Below are positions 27,272 to 36,668 of a stretch of DNA of 64,000 nucleotides, piece by piece (position 1 is the stretch's first letter; every line of letters starts with the position of its first letter). This DNA comes from Nostoc sp. KVJ20 (GTDB lineage Bacteria > Cyanobacteriota > Cyanobacteriia > Cyanobacteriales > Nostocaceae), in NCBI RefSeq assembly GCF_001712795.1, contig NZ_KV757553.1, positions 1 to 64,000 on the forward strand, in the 5' to 3' direction. Under the pieces are notes generated by a model. It saw nothing but the letters and a program-made list of their open reading frames with translations. It ran no database searches and had not been told where the DNA came from. The position numbers and the translations under genes are program-made.

Positions 27272-27869
27272 TCAGTCAAGGAGATAAAAAAGAACAATAT
27301 GTATTTCCCAGTCAAAACTAGGTAGCCACTTTATAACATCATTATTACTCAAAGTCTTTCCGGTTAATAAATTCTCCACAATAGAAATAAATAGCGTCAA
27401 GATAGATTTTTCCGTATAAGCGACGTTAATTTTGTATCTAGTTTTATTGTTATTTGGTATTTTATAAATTTTCACTTGCTGAAATTCGGCTTTTCTGAAC
27501 TTGGTTTCTTTCTCTAAGTCAAATATATTCAATGCTGTGTGTATACGCAAAGTGGCTTGAAAAGTTACCAACTATTAGCTTACTTGCAATATCGATGTAG
27601 CTGATACTACAATTCAAGATATTGCTAGCAGCAACACACTTATTTAAAGTTTTGCTGAAATTATCTACATAACTAGTTACAAATCCTGTTTTTACACATA
27701 AAGATATAATTCTGTGCCGCTTTTGTGAAGAACATATTCCTAAAGGTAGATGCGGAAATATTTGATAAGTAGAGATCACTTTCGTAAGCCAATGCTGTTT
27801 TAAGACTTCTTCCACACTATCTGCTCTTAATGCATCTATAGAACTGTACATATTGCAAATAATTCTCAA
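27272..27869 (-). pseudogene. Possible frameshifted hypothetical gene
   Basis: Two overlapping minus-strand frames, 27869 to 27519 and 27571 to 27272, join if one base is gained or lost near 27560. The first half reads SVEEVLKQHWLTKVISTYQI and looks protein-like; the second contains YKINVAYTEKSILTLF. I do not recognise either. The alternative is that these are two chance frames in AT-rich DNA, so confidence is low. Confidence 0.3.
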
Positions 27870-28348
27870 TTAGCCGAGAAAAAATAAAAATAACAAAGTC
27901 AGGGGTAAATCTTTTACTGCCCCGTACTCCATGTGCGATGTGTTAAGAATCAAAACTAGTGACTAATTATTAGCAGCGTCGCTGGGATTAACCTTAACAA
28001 ACCTAGTATTTACTTTTTTACCTAATCTAACTTCCTGAAGTTAATGTCAGGGTTTGATGATAGGTATCTGCTTTGACTGTAACTGAAGTCAATTAGAAAT
28101 GCAAGTATTTAGGAATCTTTATGGCTTCTTTACAGTTTGTTGCTTCCAGGAGGTTGGTTAAATCAAGCTTAACGGGCATTTGATAGTGGAGATAGCTGAT
28201 TAGAACAAGTATTTATACTTTCAATATAATAGATAAAGTTTTGCAATTGTGACAAATTGTTGCTAGTCAGGGCGTATATAGGAATCCGGCTTGATTCCTG
28301 AATTTACTTACGTGGGTAGGGAATAGGGAATAGGATTTCAGAAGATTA
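27870..28348. other. AT-rich spacer, no gene seen
   Basis: No frame with a ribosome-binding site is seen. From about 28300 it passes into GGGAATAGGGAATAGG-type low-complexity repeats. Confidence 0.45.
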
Positions 28349-28392
28349 AGGTGTACCGAATTTTTTTCAAAAATCAAATATGAGTCCTATAT
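28349..28392 (+). repeat. Dispersed 44-bp repeat, second copy
   Basis: The sequence AGGTGTACCGAATTTTTTTC and what follows matches 16557-16600 with about four differences, ending in the same ATCAAATATGA and TCCTATA. Both copies are preceded by GGGAATAGG-type sequence. Confidence 0.6.
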
Positions 28393-28480
28393 AAATACTA
28401 TGAAAGTCAAAATAGATTGAATTATTCCAACGGAAATTGTGAATATTTTGATAAAGTAAAACAGATGTGGAGGTAAGATT

Positions 28481-29095
28481 ATGATCCAAGCCTTGCCCAA
28501 ATTACTCACCTTTAATGAATTTAGCGAATGGTATCCCAACGATGGTAAACGCTATGAATTACATAAGGGAGTAATTGTTGAAATGCCACCCCCAACCGGA
28601 TCGCATGAAAAAGTTGTTGCGTTTTTGTCGCGGAAATTAACCGTGGAGTTTGATCGTCTTAATTTACCCTACGGAATTCCCAAAACAGCATTAGTCAAAA
28701 CTCCTACTGCCGAATCAGCTTATTCGCCTGATGTGTTGCTGCTAAATCTTGATAATCTCGACAATGAACCGCTTTTTCAAAAACAGTCAACAGTAAGCCA
28801 AGCAGCATCAGTTCCAATAGTTATTGAAGTTGTTTCAACTAACTGGCGAGATGATTACTACAATAAATTTCGTGATTATGAGGAAATGGGCATTCCTGAA
28901 TATTGGATTGCTGATTATGCTGCATTGGGTGCAAGAAAGTTTATTGGCAATCCCAAACAACCCACTATTTTTGTATGCGAATTAGTTGATGGTGAATATC
29001 AAATGACACCGTTTCAAGGTAACACCGCAATTTCATCACCTACCTTTCCCCAATTAAATTTAACCGCACAACAGATTTTTGATGCGGCTAACTAA
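28481..29095 (+). CDS. Uma2 family (DUF820) putative nuclease
   Basis: The 204-residue protein has the PD-(D/E)xK core of the Uma2 family: YSPDVLLL (Asp), PIVIEVVS (Glu) and a Tyr/Lys-rich KFRDYEEMGIPEYWIAD. These genes are very numerous in Nostoc genomes and are thought to be nucleases or relics of mobile elements, with no proven role. GGAGGTAAGATT before the ATG is a strong ribosome-binding site. It is 32 bases upstream of the ROK kinase gene and may share its transcript. Confidence 0.88.
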   Translation: MIQALPKLLTFNEFSEWYPNDGKRYELHKGVIVEMPPPTGSHEKVVAFLSRKLTVEFDRLNLPYGIPKTALVKTPTAESAYSPDVLLLNLDNLDNEPLFQKQSTVSQAASVPIVIEVVSTNWRDDYYNKFRDYEEMGIPEYWIADYAALGARKFIGNPKQPTIFVCELVDGEYQMTPFQGNTAISSPTFPQLNLTAQQIFDAAN

Positions 29096-29127
29096 ACCAC
29101 ATCTTGCCATCATTTAAAGGTGAGTGA

Positions 29128-30117
29128 ATGACATTAATTTTAGCTCTCGATTTTGGTGGAACTAAGCTAGCAGCAGCATTGGTAAATGTTGGTTCGAGAA
29201 AGTGGTTGCGTTATGAACGTCGTTTATCGCCAGTCGATGCAGATGCTAACACTGACTTAGAAATAATGCGATCGCTCATTTACTCTTTGCTAGAAGATGC
29301 AAAACCTGCTGCGATCGGTGTCAGCTTTGGTGGTCCAGTTGACGCTTCAACAGGGACAGTGCGACTATCTCATCATGTCGCTGGATGGGAAAATATTCCT
29401 CTCAAAAGGTTGCTAGAGGAGGAGTTTGGTGTTCCTGTTGGTGTAGATAATGATGCTAACGTTGCGGCTTTGGGTGAACACCGTTTTGGTGCGGGACAGG
29501 GATACGATAGCCTGTTTTACATTACTGTCAGCACTGGCGTGGGTGGTGGTTGGATACTCAATGGCCAGCCTTGGCGGGGTGCTGGTGGGATGGCTGGCGA
29601 AATTGGACACGTGGTTGTAGATCCGGCTGGGCCAGTTTGTTTGTGTGGTAAGCGGGGATGTGTGGAACGTTTGGCTTCAGGGCCTTATATGGCGCAAAAT
29701 GTTAGGGAAATTTTGCAAACTAAACCGCAGAGGCGCGAAGAAATCAAAGGCGGAGAGGTTTTGCGGCGTTTGGTGGGGGATGATTTAACATTGCTGACGG
29801 GACAGTTGGTAGCTGAAGCTGCGGCGGCTGGTGATGATTTGGCAAAGGAAGTTTTGCACAAAGCTGCTTGGGCGCTGGGTGTGGGTATTGGCAATGTGGC
29901 GAACTTGATGAATCCGCAGCGCTTTGTGTTGGGAGGCGGTGTGACGAAGGCGGGGGAGTATTTTTGGCAAGTGGTGCGTCAAGTGGCGCGGGAGACGGCT
30001 TTACCGGAAGTTGATTTTGAAGTTGTGCCGGCGGTTCTGGGGGATGATGCGCCTTTGTGGGGTGGTGTGGCGATCGCTTCTATTATGGTAGAGGCATTAA
30101 AGTTCTCAGTAGAGTAA
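29128..30117 (+). CDS. ROK family sugar kinase
   Basis: The 329-residue protein has the N-terminal phosphate loop LALDFGGTKLAAA, the catalytic Asp in VGVDNDANVAALGE, and the ROK zinc motif CLCGKRGCVE, with the ROK signature spread from about residue 130. It phosphorylates a hexose with ATP in the cytoplasm; glucose is most likely for cyanobacterial ROK kinases but the substrate cannot be proven here. It lacks a DNA-binding domain, so it is an enzyme rather than a ROK repressor. Its 3' end overlaps the convergent MazF gene by 35 bases. Confidence 0.9.
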   Translation: MTLILALDFGGTKLAAALVNVGSRKWLRYERRLSPVDADANTDLEIMRSLIYSLLEDAKPAAIGVSFGGPVDASTGTVRLSHHVAGWENIPLKRLLEEEFGVPVGVDNDANVAALGEHRFGAGQGYDSLFYITVSTGVGGGWILNGQPWRGAGGMAGEIGHVVVDPAGPVCLCGKRGCVERLASGPYMAQNVREILQTKPQRREEIKGGEVLRRLVGDDLTLLTGQLVAEAAAAGDDLAKEVLHKAAWALGVGIGNVANLMNPQRFVLGGGVTKAGEYFWQVVRQVARETALPEVDFEVVPAVLGDDAPLWGGVAIASIMVEALKFSVE

Positions 30118-30439
30118 TTACCTCAACTGTGACTTCAGCTGGTGCTTTGCAAGCAAACTCGGCTTTTCTTTCTTGCCAATCGAAAGACTTCACCTGGTCT
30201 GCCAGCACTACTCCTGATACTGCTAAACCTTCTGAAACAGGTACTTCAAAAGGATATCCCTTGACTTTTGTAGTAATCGGACATACCAAGACCAGTCGAA
30301 CTCGACGATTATATTTAAGTGGTGAGATGACAAGAGCAGGACGCCTACCTGCTTGCTCACGTCCAATTTGAGGCGTGAAGTTTATCCAAATAATATCACC
30401 CTGCTTCGGTATGTATAATTCATATTCAGAATATTTCAT
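30083..30439 (-). CDS. MazF/PemK family toxin
   Basis: The 118-residue protein shows the PemK fold: GDIIWINFTPQIGREQAGRRPALVIS and LVCPITTKVKGYPFEV, then VLADQVKSFDW. Family members cut mRNA at short sites and are held by a partner antitoxin. The ATG lies inside the 3' end of the antitoxin gene (14-base overlap), the usual toxin-antitoxin order. Its own 3' end overlaps the ROK kinase gene tail to tail by 35 bases. Length and key residues look complete. Confidence 0.9.
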   Translation of the reverse strand: MKYSEYELYIPKQGDIIWINFTPQIGREQAGRRPALVISPLKYNRRVRLVLVCPITTKVKGYPFEVPVSEGLAVSGVVLADQVKSFDWQERKAEFACKAPAEVTVEVITLLRTLMPLP

Positions 30440-30662
30440 GACCTACAGGCTTTCCACTGTCAATTTCACTATGTAAATTATCGGGTGTTACTCGTGACAG
30501 AAGTTCATCGAGGTCATGTACTTTTTCACTTAAGGAAGATAAGTTGCTCGTAATGCTTTGCAATGCTAAGGATTCTATAGATTTACCAGTTAACTCCGCA
30601 AGATGATGCAATTGCTCAAACAGAGATTCTGGAATTTCTAAGGTCAGCTTTTGGTTAGTCAT
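30426..30662 (-). CDS. Antitoxin of the MazF pair
   Basis: The 78-residue protein begins with LTLEIPESLFEQLHHLAELTGKS, a ribbon-helix-helix-like or short helical DNA-binding start, and ends with an acidic tail typical of toxin-binding regions. It is upstream of and overlaps the toxin gene. The assignment rests on position and on these features rather than on a recognised family. Confidence 0.75.
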   Translation of the reverse strand: MTNQKLTLEIPESLFEQLHHLAELTGKSIESLALQSITSNLSSLSEKVHDLDELLSRVTPDNLHSEIDSGKPVGHEIF

Positions 30663-31018
30663 CTTTGGAAAGATTTGATTATTGTTTTCTTTAACCTACT
30701 ATTACTGTTGAATATCTTGGCGAAACTCTCTAATAGCTTCCAAGGAAGATGTTGAAGAAGAATTCAGAAGTCAGAATTCAGGAGTCAGAATGCAATCAGT
30801 GGGGGATTCAGACCCGCCACTGATTGAAGACCACCAAATTGAAAATTTGGTGGGGGTGCAAAAACGCCGCTTATTCATACACCAGTCGCACAAAATTCAT
30901 TCTGAATTCTGGCTCCTGACTCCTGAATTCTGTTTGATAACAACAGACAACGATTAAGCACGGATAAATCTAATTATGGGAATAACTTACTTTTAACCAT
31001 ATTTATCTTATTTCCATT
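30663..31018. other. Repeat-rich spacer between proB and the antitoxin
   Basis: No gene is seen. The sequence holds two inverted copies of the TTCTGACTCCTGAATTC-type repeat at 30766-30792 and 30897-30928, on either side of an inverted pair CCACCAAATT and AATTTGGTGG at about 30831-30853. Confidence 0.5.
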
Positions 31019-32122
31019 TTAAGTCAAAACCAAATTATCCCGGTGAATCGCGGTTTCCACACCTGGATAACCTAAAATCGTGGAAATTTCTCGTGAATGG
31101 CACCCACGAATCTTTTGCAGTTCATTGCTGTTGTAATTCACAAGTCCTCTGGCAATTTCGTTACCGTTGCTGTCACACAATTGCACCGCATCTTGTGTGT
31201 CAAATTCTCCTTCTACGGCTTTAATTCCAGCAGCTAATAACGATTTTCCCCCTAGAGAAATTGCCGCGATCGCACCTTCATCTAAATACAATTTTCCCGC
31301 AGGTACAAGTCCGTAAGCTATCCAACGTTTACGCGCCGAAGTTGGTTCTGGTTGCGGTTCAAAATGCGTCCCAATCAGTTCACCTTGGATAATTTTTTCG
31401 ATATTCCGAGGAAATCGCCCTTGGGTAATTACAGTCCGCACCCCAGCCGCGATCGCAATCCTCGCAGCCGAAATTTTTGTCACCATCCCACCAGTACCCC
31501 ACTGAGAACCTTGGGAACCTATTTGTAATTGAGCTAATTCTTTAATGCTACTAACTAGAGTGATTGGCCGCGCATCGGGTACAGAACGGGGATCGGCTGA
31601 GTACAACCGATCGACATCGGTAAGCAAAAATAGCCAATCTGCTTCTACTAAACTAGCAACCAATGCCGAAAGCGTGTCATTATCACCAAATTTTAGTTCG
31701 TCTATTGCTACGGTATCATTTTCATTGACTATGGGGATCACTCCCAGTCCCAGTAATTCCTGAAAGGTGTTGTAGGCGTTGAGATAGCGGCTGCGCTGTA
31801 CTAAGTCACTACGAGTCAATAATACTTGAGCGATCGCCTGTTGGAGAGTAGTAAATAAATCATCATATATACGGATTAGCCTGCCTTGTCCAACTGCTGC
31901 TACAGCCTGTTTGAGTGCGATCGCTTTGGGACGTTCAGTTAAACCCAACCGCGCACAACCCACCCCCACAGCGCCAGAAGAAACTAAAATCACCCGATGT
32001 CCCTGGCGTTTTAAATTGCAAAGTGTCTCCGCCAAGGTAGCGATGGTAGAAAGTGCTAATTGTCCCGTTTCTGGTTGGGTTAGGCTAGAAGTACCGATTT
32101 TGACAACAATTGTTTTAGTCAT
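31019..32122 (-). CDS. proB: Glutamate 5-kinase
   Basis: First step of proline synthesis, phosphorylating glutamate. The 367-residue protein has the amino-acid-kinase domain ([52 protein letters not shown]) and a C-terminal PUA domain from ~275. The ATG and the first three codons are formed by the TTAGTCATTGGTCA heptamer repeat, and no ribosome-binding site precedes it. A later start is not obvious since conserved sequence begins at residue 4. It is downstream of yqeG, from which it is separated by 286 repeat-rich bases. Confidence 0.95.
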   Translation of the reverse strand: MTKTIVVKIGTSSLTQPETGQLALSTIATLAETLCNLKRQGHRVILVSSGAVGVGCARLGLTERPKAIALKQAVAAVGQGRLIRIYDDLFTTLQQAIAQVLLTRSDLVQRSRYLNAYNTFQELLGLGVIPIVNENDTVAIDELKFGDNDTLSALVASLVEADWLFLLTDVDRLYSADPRSVPDARPITLVSSIKELAQLQIGSQGSQWGTGGMVTKISAARIAIAAGVRTVITQGRFPRNIEKIIQGELIGTHFEPQPEPTSARKRWIAYGLVPAGKLYLDEGAIAAISLGGKSLLAAGIKAVEGEFDTQDAVQLCDSNGNEIARGLVNYNSNELQKIRGCHSREISTILGYPGVETAIHRDNLVLT

Positions 32123-32225
32123 TGGTCATTAGTCATTGATCATTGGTCATTAGTCATTGGTCATTAGTCATTGGTCATTAGTAACTGACGAATGACAACG
32201 GACAAATGACAAAGGACAAATGACT
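32113..32225. repeat. Tandem heptamer repeats over the proB start
   Basis: More than twelve 7-bp units of the family ATTGGTC, ATTAGTC, ATGACAA lie head to tail with variation. They replace any usual leader of proB and include its start codon. Similar arrays are at 21702-21722, 52896-52937, 48511-48553 and 58855-58885. Confidence 0.75.
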
Positions 32226-32234
32226 AAAGAAATT

Positions 32235-32275
32235 GTAAAGCGCCAATCCCTCTATGGTGAAGGTTGACGCTTTAC
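32235..32275 (-). terminator. Hairpin after yqeG
   Basis: GTAAAGCG and CGCTTTAC pair over 8 bp, followed on the minus strand by AATTTCTTT. It is about 135 bases after the yqeG stop codon and before proB. Confidence 0.45.
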
Positions 32276-32408
32276 GGGGTATATTTACTTAGTATGAGTT
32301 AGGGTCTTTTTTGGCTGACCCCATGTTATTAATACTTATGATCCCCGATTTTTGGGTTCCATAAAGATTCCTTAACTATTTCTTTAGATTTACTTTCCTG
32401 ATCACTTC

Positions 32409-32948
32409 TCAACTTTTGTGAATCTTAGTTTTCTTGGGGGTGATAGAGGCTCCCAGAATTTCAGATATCCAAACTTCAAAGTTGCGGACGGGATGAGAGC
32501 GGAGAGCCGCGTCGGCATGAACAATCGGCTCAACTAAAATGGTAAACATTCCCAGGCGATTACCTGCGATGACATCGGTAAACAAGCGATCGCCTACCAT
32601 ACCCACTTGATGGACTGGTAGATCCATTCCCCTAAGTGCTGCCCTAATTTTGCGTCGGGAAGGCTTGGCTGCACCCAAGTAGTAAGGCAAGTTGAGCGAT
32701 CGCGCAATGCCACCAATTCGTGCTTCACTGAGGTTGTTACTGACCAAGCATAATGCAGTACAGGTACGGATTTGCTCTACCCACTCTCGTAGTTCTGGGG
32801 AAGCTATCCCGACTGTAAAGGGTACTAAAGTTTCATCTACATCCAATACCAGCCCTTTAAGCCCGTATTTTTGGATAATATCTGGGGTTAGGTTCAACAC
32901 TGAACCCTCTAAAATCAAATCAGGCTGTAAAAGATTGTTCCAGACCAT
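32409..32948 (-). CDS. YqeG family HAD-type phosphatase
   Basis: The 179-residue HAD-superfamily (type IIIA) phosphatase has the nucleophile motif GLVLDVDETLVPF and the conserved end MVGDRLFTDVIAGNRLGM. The family acts on phosphatidylglycerophosphate or related lipids in mitochondria and plastids; the cyanobacterial substrate is taken by analogy. I start at ATG 32948; a TTG two codons upstream is possible. It is upstream of proB on the same strand. Confidence 0.88.
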   Translation of the reverse strand: MVWNNLLQPDLILEGSVLNLTPDIIQKYGLKGLVLDVDETLVPFTVGIASPELREWVEQIRTCTALCLVSNNLSEARIGGIARSLNLPYYLGAAKPSRRKIRAALRGMDLPVHQVGMVGDRLFTDVIAGNRLGMFTILVEPIVHADAALRSHPVRNFEVWISEILGASITPKKTKIHKS

Positions 32949-33001
32949 AGTCAACAGTCAAATGTAGATAGCTAAGACAAATGAGCATAACCCAATATAG
33001 T

Positions 33002-33780
33002 TTAGTTAGTCGAACCCGATCCTGGAATATCTCCCTGAACACTTTGAGATAAAATCCCTAAAATTTTATCTATTTCTTTGATGTAATAATTACTCAAATC
33101 AATAAATATATCGTTTTCTTCTAACTGTAAAAATTTCCAAATATCCCCTGTTGTTACCGCGCCATAAATTTTTCTGATTTCATTTCCTTCTTGTTGATTA
33201 AATAACTGTGCTGCCAACATGGCTGCTGCACATTGACCTAATCCACCTTTAATATTTTCATCGAAAGCGACGGGAAACTCCATCCCCAGGTGTCTGTAGA
33301 GGGATAGTCGCCCCGTCGCTTGGGGCATTGGGCATTGGTAACTTCTTCCCCATGCCCCATGCCCCATTCCCTATGCCCAAAAACTCCATCCCCTTGTGGG
33401 TGGAGTTTTTTATTTTTGGCTTCAATAATAACCACTACAGGCACATTAATTGTTAGTTGCTCTTTAGAACGACTGATGATAAAGTCACAATAGCCATTCA
33501 GACCCTTTTCTGGATCTACATTAAAATCTGTTCCTGAAAACAAACTAATTGGATAATTAGCCCTGCGTCTTACCTCCAACAATATCGGAGTGATAATCAT
33601 TTCTGAACGAGATTTTTCAGTATTAATTGCTAAAGCCAGTTCTGTAGTTTCTTCTAAAGAATTTTTGAGTTTTTCGCTTGCCTGTAGAGGTTCTATGTCC
33701 GCACATAAATCAGTTTCTTCATCAATGCGGATGCTGAATGACTTTTTAAATTTACTTAATGTAAAGTCGCTATAAGCCAT
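33002..33780 (-). pseudogene. PD-(D/E)xK-like conserved protein, broken by a 152-bp insert
   Basis: The N-terminal part runs from ATG 33780, which has the strong ribosome-binding site GAGGTG, to VVVIIEAKN. The C-terminal part begins ENIKGGLGQCAAAMLAAQL in another frame and ends at 33002. Between them, 33260-33411, is repeat DNA. Removing 152 bases joins EAKN to ENIK exactly. NGYCDFII and IIEAKN fit the Asp and Glu-x-Lys of a PD-(D/E)xK nuclease. The insert shifts the frame, so the full product cannot be made; a truncated 124-residue product with a foreign tail is possible. Confidence 0.75.
33260..33411. mobile_element. 152-bp repeat insertion in a coding gene
   Basis: The insert interrupts the reading frame above. 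It has a perfect 10-bp stem AAAAACTCCA (33379-33388) with TGGAGTTTTT (33401-33410) next to one junction and GGGCATTGGGCATTGG-type low-complexity sequence inside. A clear target-site duplication is not seen; the flanking ATTTTC and ATTTTT are only similar. Confidence 0.7.
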
Positions 33781-34013
33781 TTTCAGCACCTCATAGCAAT
33801 TTTGGATTGTAGATAATGAAATTGAAAATCCCTGCCAACTAAAATGCTTTTTTCAGGATTTTAAACAACATTAATTGTCGCAATTTAGTGTTAGTGTTTC
33901 ATCACTTCCACATTTAATGAGACATGGTAAAAGGTTTAACTGGATTGTGATGACAATCAAAATTCCCAATTAAAAAATTCAAAATGAAAATGTAACATTT
34001 TGAATTTTTCATC
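33781..34013. other. AT-rich spacer
   Basis: No gene is seen. Near 33990-34015 there is an inverted pair TTCAAAATG and CATTTTGAA that may terminate the DUF3727 gene transcript. Confidence 0.35.
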
Positions 34014-34586
34014 TTATTCCACTTCATTAAAAAGATGTTCTTCCAACAAAGGCTGCACTTGGCGGAACTCCTCTGGAGAAAGTAATTCAGGTTCACCTGT
34101 TTTTGCTATCCGTGCAAAAAACAACAGTGGATCAAGCGGTGTATAAATTGCATACTCCTGATCTTCATCATAGAAGCTAGCGAGTAGCTGTAATTGCTCT
34201 GGCTCTAAATCTTCACCTTCGTCTTCGATTTCTAAGGTGAAGAGTTCTGATTCTTCAACTGGCGGTAAATCACCTGCAACTGTCAAAGCATAAGCTGTGT
34301 TCTTTAGTATCAAGTTTTGCTCAGATAGCACAGCTTGAGCATTAGCAAAAATTTGCTCAATTATGTTGTCGTCTTCTACTAGAACTGCTTCTTCTTCCTC
34401 ATCGTCGCCTTCCCAAGAAAAAATTTCTACAGGTGAGTCTACAGGAAGAAGTAAAACGTATTCTTGTCCATCTACCTCCAGGGAATGCTCTATGTAACAG
34501 TCGAGCGATCGCCCTTTGTCATCGGTTAAAGTGATGGAACCCGCATGAGCGTTATCATTTTCTTCAGGAAATGGAGGGGAAAACAT
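34014..34586 (-). CDS. DUF3727 family acidic protein
   Basis: The 190-residue protein is strongly acidic (DDEEEEAVLVEDDN, EIEDEGEDLEPEQ). It begins with a DUF1292-like beta domain (GSITLTDDKGRSLDCYIEHS, YVLLLPVD) and ends with the DUF3727 part (EYAIYTPLDPLLFFARI). This family occurs in cyanobacteria and plastids; its role is not settled. It follows ruvX on the same strand with a 143-base gap. It is probably soluble and stromal or cytoplasmic. Confidence 0.85.
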   Translation of the reverse strand: MFSPPFPEENDNAHAGSITLTDDKGRSLDCYIEHSLEVDGQEYVLLLPVDSPVEIFSWEGDDEEEEAVLVEDDNIIEQIFANAQAVLSEQNLILKNTAYALTVAGDLPPVEESELFTLEIEDEGEDLEPEQLQLLASFYDEDQEYAIYTPLDPLLFFARIAKTGEPELLSPEEFRQVQPLLEEHLFNEVE

Positions 34587-34729
34587 AGCCGAAATGTAAA
34601 AATTTAATAAATACCAGCAACTTTGAAAATCGCTTCACTATCATTAATGACATATTATGTCAATCAAATAGCTTTATACGTAGATACAACTGCTGGCTAA
34701 TCGTTTTCAGAATATCATGTTAAAAGGTA

Positions 34730-35206
34730 TCAATACTCAATAACCGCCACTGAACTACGGGAACTGGCACGCTTCACATCCAGCCATTGTTGCAAAATCA
34801 AAGCGGCTGCCTTGCGGTCAATCAAACCTTTATGGCGTGACGGGGAGCGGTTTTCAGCTATCAGCAGTTGCTCTGCTTGAAATGAAGTTAATCGCTCATC
34901 CACATATTCCACAGGCAGTTTTAGTGCTTTAGCAAGTCTTGTAGTAAATTTTTGAACTTGACGCGCTTGAAATCCTATTGAGCCATCCATTGAATAGGGT
35001 AAGCCCATAACTAGAACTTGCACTTCGCGTTCATTAACTAGTTGTCGGATTTGCTCGACATCCTGCTCAAAAGATGTACGCTCAATTGTGGTGATCCCCG
35101 TGGCAATTAAACCCGTGCGATCGCACCCAGCTACACCAATTCGCTTGCGACCAAAATCTAGTCCCAAGGCTGAAATAAACGGTTTTGCTTGCTCTTGGGA
35201 TATCAC
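34730..35206 (-). CDS. ruvX: Putative pre-16S rRNA nuclease / Holliday junction resolvase YqgF
   Basis: The 158-residue protein has the RNase H-like fold: ALGLDFGRKRIGVAG with the first catalytic Asp, VLVMGLPYSMDGS, VEYVDERLTS with the Glu, and DRKAAALILQQWLD with the last Asp. It matures 16S rRNA ends and may also cut Holliday junctions. I choose GTG 35206: AGGAG lies 7 bases before it and the GNAT stop codon is 1 base upstream. The upstream ATG 35227 and TTG 35257 lack such a site. It is cotranscribed with the GNAT gene. Confidence 0.9.
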   Translation of the reverse strand: MISQEQAKPFISALGLDFGRKRIGVAGCDRTGLIATGITTIERTSFEQDVEQIRQLVNEREVQVLVMGLPYSMDGSIGFQARQVQKFTTRLAKALKLPVEYVDERLTSFQAEQLLIAENRSPSRHKGLIDRKAAALILQQWLDVKRASSRSSVAVIEY

Positions 35207-35207
35207 A

Positions 35208-36464
35208 CTAATTCTCCTGTTGTACATCTGCTGATTCAGGAATCGGCGATGCTTCAATGCTAGGGTTTTTTCCCGAAAAGTTAATCGGTTCTGACTTAAT
35301 TGGCAGTGGTTTATCTGACAATGGCAGCTTTACTGGTTGTATCCATGACATCCCACCTGGTATGGGTTTACGTGCCGGTTGTAAACCTTGTAGCATATCA
35401 GTCCACTGGATTCCTTCTAGGGAGACGAATTTAGACTCCCGTAGCTTGTGCCACACAGAGCGAGACATAACTAATGTATGTTCTATGCGTTTTGCCCCAA
35501 TTCGCTCCAAATACTCTTCTCGCTCTGCCTGATAGTCTGAGGAGGCTAATTGTAACCCTTGCTGGGGAAAATCTTGGGCAATACGAGCCAGTTGGGATAG
35601 TAATTCTGGATATAGCCAGGTGTAAGCAGGATGAACTGTCAGCGTTGCAGCATGGGGAACTTCACCCTTACGGTCAAGTTGCACCTGAAAATAGCCGATC
35701 GCAGCTTTGCGTTGGGGTTCAAATACGTAACCACTCACCACTTCTGTTTTGGTCAGCCATTGCTTCACTGCATCAGTTAAAGCGCCGAACAAGCTGGTTT
35801 TAAAGTCGCGGGTATTGCGGTCAAAAACTTGACGTACCAAAGGTGGCATCGATGCCGTATCCAGTTGATATAGCAACTGGGCATCAGCATTACTCACTGG
35901 CAAGAGATTGGGCAAATCTGGCTCTGCTTGTGCCAATTCAGCCAGTAATTCTGGCCCAATTTCCCAGTAAGTCATTTCTGCTAGACGCTGGAATCCATTT
36001 TGTCGATATAGTGCCAGCGCCTCAATGTCGTTAATATTAACTTCCAATAGCCAAGTGCGAGCTTCCAAAATCGATTCAAAGCAATGACGCAAAAGTTGCG
36101 AACCAATTCCTTGTTTATCGACACCACGCTCTAGTAGCACTTGATCAATCCGCCAAGTGCTGCGTGTCCGATTAAAGGGTGACACTTGAATCATTCCTAG
36201 AAGCAACCGCCCTTGCTCTGCTACATAGGCGCAGAGGCGATACTGGAGCGGGTTAGGAAACCAGCTTAAAAATTTGAGTAATCCATACCAGCGACGCAGC
36301 CTTTGCATCTGGCTGATGGCAAAACCTGCTCCCTTGGGAGTTAGGGCTGCGAATGACTCTTGAGTTATGCGCTCAATCCCGTCCAGATCCCGGTATTGGA
36401 CTGGTCGGATAATAACGCTGAGGTTTCTGGGAAGTAATGAAGTCATTTTTATTCGAGCCGACAT
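35208..36464 (-). CDS. GNAT family N-acetyltransferase, two-lobed
   Basis: The 418-residue protein begins with a GNAT domain (IIRPVQYRDLDGIERI, then the acetyl-CoA region VDKQGIGSQLLRHC and LALYRQNGFQRL). The second half repeats a weaker GNAT-like fold (AAIGYFQVQLDRKGEVPHAATLTVHPA). A proline-rich tail closes it. Proteins of this type are common in cyanobacteria with unknown substrate. Its stop codon is 1 base before the ruvX start, so the two are translated together. Confidence 0.85.
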   Translation of the reverse strand: MSARIKMTSLLPRNLSVIIRPVQYRDLDGIERITQESFAALTPKGAGFAISQMQRLRRWYGLLKFLSWFPNPLQYRLCAYVAEQGRLLLGMIQVSPFNRTRSTWRIDQVLLERGVDKQGIGSQLLRHCFESILEARTWLLEVNINDIEALALYRQNGFQRLAEMTYWEIGPELLAELAQAEPDLPNLLPVSNADAQLLYQLDTASMPPLVRQVFDRNTRDFKTSLFGALTDAVKQWLTKTEVVSGYVFEPQRKAAIGYFQVQLDRKGEVPHAATLTVHPAYTWLYPELLSQLARIAQDFPQQGLQLASSDYQAEREEYLERIGAKRIEHTLVMSRSVWHKLRESKFVSLEGIQWTDMLQGLQPARKPIPGGMSWIQPVKLPLSDKPLPIKSEPINFSGKNPSIEASPIPESADVQQEN

Positions 36465-36668
36465 TTAGCCGTAACTAACTGCTCTTCAAAGGAACTGCTG
36501 CAATTATCTTAACTAGTTTCTGCTTTCTACTATTGTGCCAAAAGGGTGATTTTAGTAACTTAATACTTAAAGAAGCAGAAAAAGCAGACCTTGTGAGAAC
36601 ACCATTGGCATTAACCCAACAACATCTGCCCTTATTTTATTTGAATTTTGATTAAAACTTGTATATAT

